Under the pieces are notes generated by a model that saw only the letters and a list, made by a program, of their open reading frames with translations, was not told the DNA's origin and made no database searches. A DNA stretch of 64,000 nt from Clostridiales bacterium (GTDB lineage Bacteria > Bacillota > Clostridia > Lachnospirales > Bianqueaceae), in contig JAILDJ010000177.1 in the NCBI GenBank assembly GCA_024689505.1, positions 1 through 64,000 on the forward strand, given 5' to 3'. Within the stretch, counting starts at the first letter, position 1, and every line of letters starts with the position of its first letter. This document shows, in pieces, positions 1-9,914 of the stretch. Made by a program: the position numbers and the translations under genes.

Positions 1-230
1 ATGCCTGAGAGCACCTTGACCGTTGTGCTCTTACCGGCGCCGTTCGGGCCGATCAGGCCGACGATCTCCCCTTCCTGAATGGTGAACGAAAGACCGTTGA
101 GTGCGTGGACGAGTGTGTATTTGCGATGGAATAAAGCACGAAACGCGGACATCATGCCCGCATCCCGTTGAAACACTTTGAATGTTTTGGAAATATTCTG
201 AACTTCGATCACTGAAAAGTCCTTTCCCAT
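1..230 (-). CDS. ABC transporter ATP-binding protein, N-terminal part (truncated by window edge)
   Basis: Reverse strand reads [20 protein letters not shown]...[34 protein letters not shown]; Walker [10 protein letters not shown]. Confidence 0.85.
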   Translation of the reverse strand, partial: MGKDFSVIEVQNISKTFKVFQRDAGMMSAFRALFHRKYTLVHALNGLSFTIQEGEIVGLIGPNGAGKSTTVKVLSG

Positions 231-314
231 TTCCTTATGTACAGGAGAAGATCGGATATCTCCAGATACAGAGATATCCGATCTATTAGATGCTTTTTTT
301 TCCTACACTGCTCC

Positions 315-1850
315 TTAACGGATCAGCAGGCTCTGTCCGGTCATTTCTTTGGGCTGTTCCAGACCCATCATGTCCAGCAGAGTCGGTGCGATGTCGGCAA
401 GGCGGCCGCCTTCACGGATGCCCTTGCAGCCATCAGCATTCACGATGACGAACGGTACGGGATTGGTCGTATGAGCGGTCCAAGGTGCACCGGTCTCATA
501 ATCGATCATCTGCTCACAGTTACCATGGTCGGCACACATGAACAGCTGTCCGTTCTCCTCCAGGACTGCTTCGATGACACGGCCCACGCAGGTATCCACC
601 GCTTCGACCGCGGCGACAGCAGCCTCCATGATACCGGTATGGCCGACCATATCCGGATTCGCGAAGTTCAGGATGATGGCATCATATTTGCCGGAATGGA
701 TGGCTTCCACCATCTTTTCGCAGACTTTATACGCGCTCATCTCGGGCTGCAGATCGTAGGTGGCGACCTTCGGGCTCGGGACCAGGATGCGGTCCTCACC
801 CGGATACGGCTCTTCTACACCGCCGTTGAAGAAGAAGGTAACATGGGCGTATTTCTCAGTCTCAGCGATACGCAGCTGGGTCAAGCCCAGAGAAGAAATG
901 TACTCGCCGAAGATGTTGCTGTAGGATTCTTTGACGAAGGCCACATCCTTGTTCGGGATCGTCGCATCGTAATCGGTGAAGCAGACCCACTTCAGCGGGA
1001 ACCACTTACGCTCGAATCCATCGAATTCCGGGTCGCAGAAGATGCGGGTCAACTGACGGGCACGGTCCGGACGGAAATTGAAGAAAACGACGGAGTCGTT
1101 CTCTTTGATGGTCGCGACCGGCTGGCCATTTTCCTTAACGACGACCGGCAGGACGAATTCATCGAATACTTCCTTGTCGTAGGAATCCTGGATGCCCTGG
1201 ATGGAACTTGCGGCTTCCACGCCTTCACCGAAGACAAGCGCTTTATAGGCGATCTCCTCACGCTCCCAACGTTTGTCACGATCCATCGCGTAATAACGTC
1301 CATGGACAGACGCGACTTTGCCGACGCCGATCTTCTTCATCTCGTCTTCCAGCTCCTGGACATAGCCCAGGCCGGAATTCGGAGGCGTGTCACGGCCGTC
1401 CAGATAGCAGTGTACATAGACCTTTGTGAGCCCCTGGCGCTTCGCCAGCTCCAGCAGACCATACAGATGCGTCTGATGGCTGTGGACACCGCCGTCGGAG
1501 ACAAGGCCCATCAGATGCAGGGCGCTGTCGTTCTTCTTGCAGTTCTCGATCGCGCCAAGCAGGACCGGATTCTCAAAGAAATCCCCGTCCTGGATGGACT
1601 TGGTGATACGGGTGAGTTCCTGGTACACGATGCGGCCGGCGCCGATATTCAGATGGCCGACTTCGGAGTTGCCCATCTGTCCATCCGGCAGACCCACGTC
1701 GAGGCCGCTGGCACCGCCCTGGGTGTTGGGCCACTCAGCGTACAGCTTGTCGATATTCGGCGTCTTCGCCATATAAGCCGCGTTGGCTTCATGTCTGGGG
1801 TTCAGACCGAAGCCGTCCAGGATCATAAGTACGGTAGGTTTCTTGCTCAT
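315..1850 (-). CDS. gpmI: 2,3-bisphosphoglycerate-independent phosphoglycerate mutase
   Basis: [24 protein letters not shown]..., [14 protein letters not shown], 511 aa; downstream of tpiA in a glycolytic operon. Confidence 0.97.
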   Translation of the reverse strand: MSKKPTVLMILDGFGLNPRHEANAAYMAKTPNIDKLYAEWPNTQGGASGLDVGLPDGQMGNSEVGHLNIGAGRIVYQELTRITKSIQDGDFFENPVLLGAIENCKKNDSALHLMGLVSDGGVHSHQTHLYGLLELAKRQGLTKVYVHCYLDGRDTPPNSGLGYVQELEDEMKKIGVGKVASVHGRYYAMDRDKRWEREEIAYKALVFGEGVEAASSIQGIQDSYDKEVFDEFVLPVVVKENGQPVATIKENDSVVFFNFRPDRARQLTRIFCDPEFDGFERKWFPLKWVCFTDYDATIPNKDVAFVKESYSNIFGEYISSLGLTQLRIAETEKYAHVTFFFNGGVEEPYPGEDRILVPSPKVATYDLQPEMSAYKVCEKMVEAIHSGKYDAIILNFANPDMVGHTGIMEAAVAAVEAVDTCVGRVIEAVLEENGQLFMCADHGNCEQMIDYETGAPWTAHTTNPVPFVIVNADGCKGIREGGRLADIAPTLLDMMGLEQPKEMTGQSLLIR

Positions 1851-1859
1851 AAGTACCTC

Positions 1860-2606
1860 TTAGAAATTGACGATCTTCGCGAAGTCAGCCTTCAGAGAAG
1901 CACCGCCGACCAGGCCGCCGTCGATGTTCGGCATTGCGAACAGTTCCGCTGCGTTGCCGGCATTGACAGAGCCGCCGTACTGGATGCGGATCTGCTGCGC
2001 AGTCTCTTCGTCATAGATCTCGGTCAGGACTTTGCGGATCGCGGCGCAGACTTCTTCCGCCTGCACGCTGGTCGCGGTCTTGCCGGTGCCGATGGCCCAT
2101 ACAGGCTCATAAGCGATGACGGCCAGGACAGCCTGCTCCGCCGGAACATCCTTCAGAGCGATCTTGGTCTGCAGACGGACCAGATCCTCGGTGATGCCCT
2201 GCTCACGCTGCTCCAGGGTCTCTCCCACGCAGATGATCGGCTTGAGCTCATGCTCGAAAGCCTTCAGGACCTTCTTGTTGACGGTTTCATCGGTCTCGCC
2301 GAAATATGCGCGGCGCTCGGAATGACCCAGGATGACATACTCGCATCCGGCTTCCTTGACCATATTCGGAGCGACTTCACCGGTGTAGGCGCCGCTCTCT
2401 TCAAAGTACATATTCTGTGCACCGATCTTGATCGGGGTGCCTTTGACAGCTTCCACAGCGAGCATCAGGTCGATGAACGGCGGGCAGAAAACGACTTCGA
2501 CATCGTCACGGCCGCATACGATGGGCTTCAAAGTCTCGATCAGTTCAAGAGCTTCTTTCGGCGTCTTGTTCATTTTCCAGTTGCCGGCTACGATAGTTTT
2601 ACGCAT
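1860..2606 (-). CDS. tpiA: triosephosphate isomerase
   Basis: [19 protein letters not shown]..., [29 protein letters not shown], 248 aa. Confidence 0.98.
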   Translation of the reverse strand: MRKTIVAGNWKMNKTPKEALELIETLKPIVCGRDDVEVVFCPPFIDLMLAVEAVKGTPIKIGAQNMYFEESGAYTGEVAPNMVKEAGCEYVILGHSERRAYFGETDETVNKKVLKAFEHELKPIICVGETLEQREQGITEDLVRLQTKIALKDVPAEQAVLAVIAYEPVWAIGTGKTATSVQAEEVCAAIRKVLTEIYDEETAQQIRIQYGGSVNAGNAAELFAMPNIDGGLVGGASLKADFAKIVNF

Positions 2607-2691
2607 AACAAATCTCCTTTGTTTTTAATGAAATCAAGAGACTTTCGGCAGTGACAGACTGCCGAAAGTCCTAAATCATACTAAAGTCAGA

Positions 2692-3900
2692 TCAACGGTC
2701 GTTGGCTGCCGCAACGCCAGGAAGCTCTTTGCCTTCCAGGAATTCCAGAGAAGCGCCGCCACCGGTGGAGATATGGCTCATCTTGTCGCCGAAGCCCAAC
2801 TGGTTGACAGCAGCAGCAGAATCACCGCCGCCGATGATCGTGGTAGCTTCGGTCTCAGCCAGAGCCTTAGCAACAGCAATGGTACCCTTCGCAAGGATGG
2901 GGTTCTCGAAAACGCCCATCGGTCCGTTCCAGACGACGGTCTTGGCGGTCTTCGCTGCCTCAGCGTACAGCTCAGCCGTCTTCGGTCCGATATCCAGACC
3001 CATCATGTCGGCCGGGATCTTGTCGGAATCAACGACACAGACCTCGATCTCAGCATCGATCGGGTTCGGGAACTCTTTCGCGATGGTGGTGTCGATCGGA
3101 AGAAGAAGCTTTTTGCCCAGCTCTTCTGCCTTCTTGATCATGTTAGCGCAGTACTCGACCTTCTCGTCGTCGACCAGAGAGGTGCCGACTTCCAGACCCT
3201 GAGCCTTCAGGAAGGTGTAGGCCATGCCGCCGCCGATGATCAGGGTATCGCATTTTTCAAGAAGATTGTTGATAACATTGAGCTTGTCAGCGACTTTCGC
3301 GCCACCCAGGATAGCGACGAACGGACGCTTCGGATCATCAACAGCGTTACCCAGGAAGTCGATCTCTTTCTGCATCAGATAACCGACAACAGCGGTATCC
3401 ACGAACTGGGTCACACCAACGTTGGAGCAATGTGCACGATGCGCAGTACCAAAAGCATCGTTTACGAATACATCGCACAGGGAAGCCAGGTCTTTGGAGA
3501 AAGCTTCGCCGCACTTGGATTCTTCTTTGCGGAAGCGGGTGTTCTCGAGCAGGATGACGTCTCCATCCTTCATCGCGTTCACAGCTTCAACTACGTTTTC
3601 ACCGACGACGTCCGGATTCGGAACGAACTTCACTTCCTGACCCAGAAGCTCGGAGAGACGGACAGCAACGGGAGCCAAAGTCTTGGTCAGCTTGTCCTCT
3701 TCGGTCTTGACCTTGCCCAGATGAGAGCAAAGGATGATCTTGCCACCGTCAGCGATCAGCTTTTTGATGGTCGGCAGAGCCGCGACCAGACGGTTCTCAT
3801 CGGTGATCTTGCCTTCCTTCAACGGTACGTTGAAGTCGCAGCGGACCAGGACGCGGAGGCCTTTTACGTTGATGTCGTCAACACTCTTCTTGTTCAGCAT
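2692..3900 (-). CDS. pgk: phosphoglycerate kinase
   Basis: [44 protein letters not shown]; 402 aa. Confidence 0.98.
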   Translation of the reverse strand: MLNKKSVDDINVKGLRVLVRCDFNVPLKEGKITDENRLVAALPTIKKLIADGGKIILCSHLGKVKTEEDKLTKTLAPVAVRLSELLGQEVKFVPNPDVVGENVVEAVNAMKDGDVILLENTRFRKEESKCGEAFSKDLASLCDVFVNDAFGTAHRAHCSNVGVTQFVDTAVVGYLMQKEIDFLGNAVDDPKRPFVAILGGAKVADKLNVINNLLEKCDTLIIGGGMAYTFLKAQGLEVGTSLVDDEKVEYCANMIKKAEELGKKLLLPIDTTIAKEFPNPIDAEIEVCVVDSDKIPADMMGLDIGPKTAELYAEAAKTAKTVVWNGPMGVFENPILAKGTIAVAKALAETEATTIIGGGDSAAAVNQLGFGDKMSHISTGGGASLEFLEGKELPGVAAANDR

Positions 3901-3970
3901 ACTTTTAATACTCCTTTCGGAAATTGATTATATAATTATAAGCGGTTTTAAAGCCGCTGATAATCCAGCT

Positions 3971-4975
3971 TCAGTATACGCCGGCATCCTGCATGCGGCC
4001 GGCTACGTAATTGGTCAGATCCACAAGGCGGTTGGAATACATCCACTCGTTGTCATACCAAGCCACGACCTTGACCATATTGCCGCCCAGCACCTTAGTG
4101 GAAAGCGCGTCCACAATAGAGGAACGGGAATCCTGCTTGAAATCTACAGAGACCAAAGGCTCGTCACAATACCCTAGGATCCGGTCGTCCGCCGCGCTCT
4201 TCAACGCATGGTTGACTTCCTCGACCGTGACGTCCCGTTCCAGCTCCGCCACCAGATCGACCATGGATACGGTCGGCGTCGGCACACGCACAGCCATGCC
4301 TGTCAAGCGGCCTTTCATATCCGGGATGACTTTGGCTACCGCTTCCGCCGCGCCGGTCGTCGTGGGAATCATGGAAAGCGATGCCGCACGGGCTCTGCGC
4401 AGGTCGCTATGCGGAAGATCCAGGACCTTCTGATCGTTCGTGTAGGAATGTACCGTCGTCATCATACCTTTTTTGATACCGAAGGCATCGTGCAGGGCTT
4501 TGACGACTGGCGACAGACAATTTGTTGTACAAGAGGCATTATCGATGACCCGATCCGTGATGGGATCGTACGTCTCCTCGTTGACACCCATGACAAAGGA
4601 CTTCGTGCCTTTGGCCGGACAGGAGATGATGACCTGCTTCGCCCCGGCCTTGATGTGGTAGATGGCCTTGTCATAGCTTGCGAACAGACCGGTGGACTCG
4701 ATGACGATATCGATCCCCATGGTGCCCCAGGGCAGCTCCTGCGGTGCGCGCTGCGCCAGCACTTCCACCCGCTTTCCATTGATGATCAGCGCATGATCGG
4801 CGACTTCGATGGAACCCGTGAATTTACCGAACAAACTATCATATTTCAGCAGGTGCGCCAGGGTCTTGGGATCTGTAAGATCGTTGATGGCAACGATATC
4901 CAGGCCCTTTTCCAGGCCGATCTTAAAGGCATTTCTGCCGATCCGTCCAAACCCGTTGATAGCAACTCTTGGCAT
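3971..4975 (-). CDS. gap: glyceraldehyde-3-phosphate dehydrogenase, type I
   Basis: MPRVAINGFGRIGRNAFK, SCTTNCLSPVVKAL, WYDNEWMYSNRLVDL; 334 aa. Confidence 0.98.
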   Translation of the reverse strand: MPRVAINGFGRIGRNAFKIGLEKGLDIVAINDLTDPKTLAHLLKYDSLFGKFTGSIEVADHALIINGKRVEVLAQRAPQELPWGTMGIDIVIESTGLFASYDKAIYHIKAGAKQVIISCPAKGTKSFVMGVNEETYDPITDRVIDNASCTTNCLSPVVKALHDAFGIKKGMMTTVHSYTNDQKVLDLPHSDLRRARAASLSMIPTTTGAAEAVAKVIPDMKGRLTGMAVRVPTPTVSMVDLVAELERDVTVEEVNHALKSAADDRILGYCDEPLVSVDFKQDSRSSIVDALSTKVLGGNMVKVVAWYDNEWMYSNRLVDLTNYVAGRMQDAGVY

Positions 4976-5028
4976 GGTCTCCTCCTTGTATACACGATAC
5001 CGGCAGAATACATACTACCGCAACCTAT

Positions 5029-5057
5029 ATTGTATAGTATGGCTCGTTTTTTGTCAA
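5029..5057 (-). promoter_or_regulatory. Sigma-A-type promoter of the gap-pgk-tpiA-gpmI operon
   Basis: Reverse strand TTGACA-17 nt-TACAAT just upstream of gap. Confidence 0.8.
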
Positions 5058-5093
5058 TTGAATCTTGCTGTAGTATGCCTCTCCCGATCGATA

Positions 5094-5122
5094 TTGTGCA
5101 TATCGCTGTTTCATGGTATACT
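5094..5122 (+). promoter_or_regulatory. Sigma-A-type promoter of the flavin reductase-like gene
   Basis: TTGTGC-17 nt-TATACT upstream of 5165 CDS. Confidence 0.6.
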
Positions 5123-5164
5123 ACCTGGTAAAGCATCAAATATAACATCAGGAGGAATTGCAAC

Positions 5165-5734
5165 ATGAGAAAAGATTTTGGAAGCCTAGGAGCTGTATAC
5201 CCGATGCCCGTACTGATCGTTGCCGCGTATGATGAAAACGGTGTGCCCTGCGCTATGAACGCTGCCTGGGGCATGATCTGCGGCATGCACGAGATCGCCC
5301 TGTTCATCGATGAGGATCACAAGACCACCCAGAATATTTTCGCCTCCAAGGCTTTCACAGTAAGTCTGGCAGACAAAGATCATATCGTACCAGCGGATTA
5401 CGTTGGCATCGCCACCGGCAATAAGGTCCCGGATAAGTTTGCCAAGAGCGGCCTGACCGCGGTCAAGAGCAACTTCGTCAACGCACCGGTCATCCCCGAG
5501 TTCCCGGTCTGCATGGAATGCGAATTGCTGGAAGTCATCAATACCGAACATGTATATGCCATCATCGGCCGGATCGTCAATACCAGTGCAGACGAGAAAG
5601 TCATCGGTGAGAACGGCAAGATCGAGATCGATAAGCTGAACGCTTTGATCTTCGACCAATTCCAGGCAGGTTATTATGTGACCGGAGAAAAAGCCGGCCA
5701 AGCCTGGCGTGATGGGCGTCAATTGATGGATTGA
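5165..5734 (+). CDS. flavin reductase-like (FMN-binding) family protein
   Basis: VYPMPVLIVAAYDENGVPCAMNAAWGMICGMHEIALFID...; RBS aggaggaattgcaac; 189 aa. Confidence 0.85.
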   Translation: MRKDFGSLGAVYPMPVLIVAAYDENGVPCAMNAAWGMICGMHEIALFIDEDHKTTQNIFASKAFTVSLADKDHIVPADYVGIATGNKVPDKFAKSGLTAVKSNFVNAPVIPEFPVCMECELLEVINTEHVYAIIGRIVNTSADEKVIGENGKIEIDKLNALIFDQFQAGYYVTGEKAGQAWRDGRQLMD

Positions 5735-5757
5735 TCTTCTTCCGATCTGTTTCAAGC

Positions 5758-5797
5758 AAAAACCGGAATGCCACCCTTAGTGACATTCCGGTTTTCT
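5758..5797. terminator. Bidirectional intrinsic terminator between convergent genes
   Basis: aaaaaccggaatgccaccc...gtgacattccggttttctt. Confidence 0.75.
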
Positions 5798-5812
5798 TAA
5801 TATTAGATCACT

Positions 5813-6739
5813 CTAAAGCAGGATCGTCTGCCCGTCGGCCCAGGATTCCTGCGGCACGTCATGGATCCGATCGCCGTCCCTGTAATTACCGATCAAAAAC
5901 GGTGATGCGGGATCGTGCATGCGGCTATTGGCCAACACTCGTTCAGGAGAGGCATTGGCATAACAATACTTACATAGATGCCGGCAGGTATCATATGCTC
6001 CAATATCACAGGAAAGATAGCAGGCACAGGCGGCCCTGGCATAGCTCTTTTTCGGTGCTTTCAGCCGCTTGCCGATCGCTTTTTCATAATCGGAGATTTT
6101 CATGCATCCGCTGCAGTCCGCACCATATGCTTCCAGTTCATCACCTTCCGCACAAGGCCGTACCGTCATACCATGGGCTTTTGCGATCTCGATCATTGCT
6201 TTGCCCAGACGCAGGCGCTCCTCTTTCGTCACCTCCCGTGCTTCCGGGAAATTGCGGCGCACCTTCGGATACAGATCGATGAAACTGATCACCACGATCC
6301 TGGTATAGCCATCCAAGGCTGAAGCGATCTGCTCAAATGCATGCAGGTGATACTCTTCCGTATATCGGTCCGAGATGAAGATCGGATCATAGCGCCACCC
6401 GACCGCATCGATGCCGACTTTCGTGGAAAGCTTCTGAAAATCCTCCAGCAGTTTGTACTTGTTTGGGACGTACGGTTCGATATCACGGCCATAGGATGTG
6501 ATCGTCACATACCAGAACTGCCCAAAACCCTTCAACAGATCCATATACGGGAACATCGGCGCCGGGTTTTTGGTACAGAATCCTATCACATCCACGACCG
6601 AAGGATCCAGACGATACCGGCTGACCTGGTTCTGATCATACGGATTTCGAACGCAGACATAGCCCTCTTTGAGTCTGTTGGCGAACCATTCCGCGTAAAA
6701 AGCAGGAATGTCTGTCCGTTGTCCTGTATTGATGATCAT
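5813..6739 (-). CDS. DUF1848-like protein
   Basis: MIINTGQRTDIPAFYAEWFANRLKEGYVCVRNPYDQNQVSRYRLDPSVVDVIGFCTKNP; C-terminal Cys cluster CRHLCKYCYAN. Confidence 0.8.
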   Translation of the reverse strand: MIINTGQRTDIPAFYAEWFANRLKEGYVCVRNPYDQNQVSRYRLDPSVVDVIGFCTKNPAPMFPYMDLLKGFGQFWYVTITSYGRDIEPYVPNKYKLLEDFQKLSTKVGIDAVGWRYDPIFISDRYTEEYHLHAFEQIASALDGYTRIVVISFIDLYPKVRRNFPEAREVTKEERLRLGKAMIEIAKAHGMTVRPCAEGDELEAYGADCSGCMKISDYEKAIGKRLKAPKKSYARAACACYLSCDIGAYDTCRHLCKYCYANASPERVLANSRMHDPASPFLIGNYRDGDRIHDVPQESWADGQTILL

Positions 6740-8103
6740 GTTCGTACTCGTTTCCAGTGGACCATGGCCCCCTCATCATCATACTCGATTGCAGGATCAT
6801 CGCAAAAAAGGGAATCCATCAACGAGAAATACTCCTCCTTACTGTGAAACAAAGGCTTCGCATGCGCAATGACCTTATACGCTTTCGCAGCATCATCACA
6901 TAACAAAGCTGAGACAGTAGATAGCAGCGCGACAGCACCGCCCAAGCAGGCTTTGTCTTTGTCTTCAATGAAATAGTCCGCACCATGTCCATGCCCCGCC
7001 GCGCCGGCAGCATAGATCTGCAGGACCGGCATCACGGTCGAAAGATCACCCATATCAGTACTCCCAGTATCCCAACGTTCCGATATGATGACAGCCTCCT
7101 CATCATACGTCCTGCGCAAAATATCTGCGCAGATCGAGGATAGTTCTTCATCATTGTGCAATGGCGAATATCCGGGACGGTCACCATAATACAGTTGTCC
7201 ACCGACAGCCAAAGCCCCTGACGCAAGAGCCCGGTCGATCTTCTCATTGGCTTCCAGGATCGCTTCCCAGGATGCTCCGCGTACATAGCTTTCGACTTTC
7301 ACTCGATCCGGGATCGCATTGACGATCTGTCCTCCCTCGGTGATGATCGGATGGAAACGGATGTAATCCTTCTCAATAAAAGTTTCGCGCAGCGCGTTGA
7401 CCGCGGAAATGCCCAGATTCGCGGCGTACAATGCATTGATACCGTTCTGGGGAGCTCCGCCGGCATGGGCAGCTTTGCCTTCATATATCATATTCTTCAG
7501 CAGACATCCGTTGCCACCCGGCACCAACAGATATCTTGCCTGCGGTCCTGCTGACGAAAGGTTGGATGAATGGACCATCAAAGCCATATCTACGCCGTCA
7601 AAATATCCACGATACAGGAACTCGACCTTTCCGCCATAATACCGGATCGTACCTTTGGCACGCAGTGTGTCCCGGAAAGCGATCTCCAATAATTCTTCAG
7701 CGGGAACAGCCATCAGGCGGATCTTACCGCATAAACCATCCAGAGCACCAGGCTCTTTCAGAACGGCTGCAACACCGATCAGGCCTGCCATCTGAGCCGC
7801 GTGCCCGCAGGCATGGACCGCCCCGGTCTCGGGGTCAGCCGCAGGATGCGAAGCGCAGATCACAGAATCCAGCTCAGCCAAGAGCGCGATCACAGGCCCC
7901 GGGCGTCCGGTATCGATATCTGTATAAAAACCCGGGATATCACCTGCACGTGTCAAAGTGTAACCCAAAGACTCGAATATCTGCTCTGCGAAGGCTGTCG
8001 TCTTCCACTCCTTGTATCCTGTTTCCGGATTGGCCCAGATCGTCTCATACGTATTCAGGATCTGTACCCGGTGCTTCTCGGTCAAAGCTCTGAAATCCAC
8101 CAT
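6736..8103 (-). CDS. M20-family amidohydrolase/peptidase (aminobenzoyl-glutamate hydrolase-like)
   Basis: ALLAELDSVICASHPAADPETGAVHACGHAAQMA, HAGGAPQNGINALYA; 455 aa. Confidence 0.9.
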   Translation of the reverse strand: MVDFRALTEKHRVQILNTYETIWANPETGYKEWKTTAFAEQIFESLGYTLTRAGDIPGFYTDIDTGRPGPVIALLAELDSVICASHPAADPETGAVHACGHAAQMAGLIGVAAVLKEPGALDGLCGKIRLMAVPAEELLEIAFRDTLRAKGTIRYYGGKVEFLYRGYFDGVDMALMVHSSNLSSAGPQARYLLVPGGNGCLLKNMIYEGKAAHAGGAPQNGINALYAANLGISAVNALRETFIEKDYIRFHPIITEGGQIVNAIPDRVKVESYVRGASWEAILEANEKIDRALASGALAVGGQLYYGDRPGYSPLHNDEELSSICADILRRTYDEEAVIISERWDTGSTDMGDLSTVMPVLQIYAAGAAGHGHGADYFIEDKDKACLGGAVALLSTVSALLCDDAAKAYKVIAHAKPLFHSKEEYFSLMDSLFCDDPAIEYDDEGAMVHWKRVRT

Positions 8104-8118
8104 GTTCTTCTCCCTGCT

Positions 8119-9897
8119 TTATTCGAACTGACTTGCGTACAGCCTATAGTAGAAGCCCTTTGCGGCCATCAATTCATCGTGGGTGCCCTGCTCGACCACA
8201 TCTCCATGATCCACCACCAGGATGTTGTCCGCGTTCTGGATGGTCGAAAGACGATGAGCGATGACGAAACAGGTGCGCCCTTTCATCAGATTGCGCATGG
8301 CTTTCTGCACCTGACGTTCCGTACTGGTATCGACATTGCTGGTGGCCTCATCCAGGATCAGCATATGGGTATCGTACAGCATGGCCCGTGCGATGGTCAG
8401 CAGCTGTTTCTGTCCCTTACTGATATTTCCGCCGTCTTCGCTGACGATGGTATTGTACCCTTGGGGCAGACGCATGATATAGTTATGGATGCGTGCCGCT
8501 TTGGCTGCCGCCACGACTTCATCCATAGTCGCGTTTTCCTTACCGTAGGCGATATTATCAAAGATCGTACCATTGAAGACCCAGGTATCCTGCAGGACCA
8601 TCGCATAGTTGCGCCGCAGGGATTCCATGGTATATTCATCATTTTGCTTCCCATCCACGCGGATGCTTCCGGTGTCAGGATCATAGAAGCGCATCAGCAA
8701 GTTGATGATCGTAGTCTTGCCGGCGCCGGTCGGTCCAACGATGGCGATCGTCTGGCCCGGATCCGCCTTCAGGTTGAGGTTCTTCAGGACGATCTTGCCC
8801 GGCAGGTATCCGAAGCTTACATCTTCCGCTTCCACATCACCATCCGCTTCGACCAGTTCCACAGCGCCGTAGATATCGGCCGCTTCTTCCGGCTCATCCA
8901 GCAGCTGGAATACACGCTCTGAAGCCGCCAGCGCGCTGTAGATCTCGTTGATGATATTGGCGATCTCATTGATCGGACCGCTGAATTTGCGGCTGTACAG
9001 CACGAAACTGGAGATCTGGCCCAAGCCGACGATCCCTTTCATGTACATGATCGCACCGCCCATACCGATGGCTGCCAGACCCACGTTGTTGATCAGGCCG
9101 ACGGTCGGACCCATGGTCATACCCATGCTGTCCGCGTCTCTGTAGGCAACAGCCGCATCACGGTTGATCTTGCTGAAGTTTTCGCAGACCTGATCCTCAT
9201 GCGCATAGGCAAGGATCGTTTTCTGCCCGTTGAACATTTCTTCGGCAAACCCGTTCATCACGCCGTACGCCGCGCTTCGTTTGGCATACAGCGGACGGGT
9301 CTTACGACCACGATAGCGCGTGAACAAGATAGCCGCGGGGATCGTAAAGACCATACAGCAGACCAGCGGCAATGAGATCGCGCACATCATGATGAAACTG
9401 CCGACGACCGTGACCGTACTGGTCACGATGTGCACCACGTCTGTAGAAAGGCTCATGGAGACCACGTCGATATCGTAGGAAACACGGCTGATGATATCGC
9501 CCGCCTGGTGCCTGTCGAAGTAACCGACTGGCAGTGTCATGAGTTTATTGAAAACATCACGCCGCATATTCTGCGCCACATGGCGGCCGACCCGCATCAT
9601 ACCGACCTGTACGATGAAGCTCAGGATACCGCTGCTGACATAAAAGATCAGCATGAGCAGCGCATAGTGCATGACCAGTTTCAGATCGATCTTCCCGGCG
9701 CCGGCGCTTGCTGCGTCGATCGCTTTACCTGCGAAGTTCGGCCCCATCAGGTTGCCCAGGTTGCTGGCGAATGCACAGAAGATGAACAACAATACAAGAA
9801 ATTTATACTGCATCAGGTACTTGATGATGCGCCTGAGTGCTCCTTTAGCGTCTTTCGGTTTGGCTTTGACGCCATCTCTGCCTCTTGGACCCGGCAT
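8119..9897 (-). CDS. ABC transporter, fused permease/ATP-binding (multidrug type)
   Basis: Walker A GPTGAGKTT, ISKGQKQ signature, LILDEATSNVD; 592 aa. Confidence 0.93.
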   Translation of the reverse strand: MPGPRGRDGVKAKPKDAKGALRRIIKYLMQYKFLVLLFIFCAFASNLGNLMGPNFAGKAIDAASAGAGKIDLKLVMHYALLMLIFYVSSGILSFIVQVGMMRVGRHVAQNMRRDVFNKLMTLPVGYFDRHQAGDIISRVSYDIDVVSMSLSTDVVHIVTSTVTVVGSFIMMCAISLPLVCCMVFTIPAAILFTRYRGRKTRPLYAKRSAAYGVMNGFAEEMFNGQKTILAYAHEDQVCENFSKINRDAAVAYRDADSMGMTMGPTVGLINNVGLAAIGMGGAIMYMKGIVGLGQISSFVLYSRKFSGPINEIANIINEIYSALAASERVFQLLDEPEEAADIYGAVELVEADGDVEAEDVSFGYLPGKIVLKNLNLKADPGQTIAIVGPTGAGKTTIINLLMRFYDPDTGSIRVDGKQNDEYTMESLRRNYAMVLQDTWVFNGTIFDNIAYGKENATMDEVVAAAKAARIHNYIMRLPQGYNTIVSEDGGNISKGQKQLLTIARAMLYDTHMLILDEATSNVDTSTERQVQKAMRNLMKGRTCFVIAHRLSTIQNADNILVVDHGDVVEQGTHDELMAAKGFYYRLYASQFE

Positions 9898-9914
9898 ATC
9901 CGCACTCCTTTCTA

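Noticed and set aside
237-2654. 805-aa plus-strand ORF
   Set aside because: Antisense shadow of gpmI and tpiA, whose motifs are unambiguous; no RBS or recognisable domain.
2773-3927. 384-aa plus-strand ORF (also 7801-8922, 10620-11702, 40948-42276, 43809-44879)
   Set aside because: Antisense shadow ORFs over well-supported pgk, M20/ABC, ABC, GH3 and acyl-CoA ligase genes.
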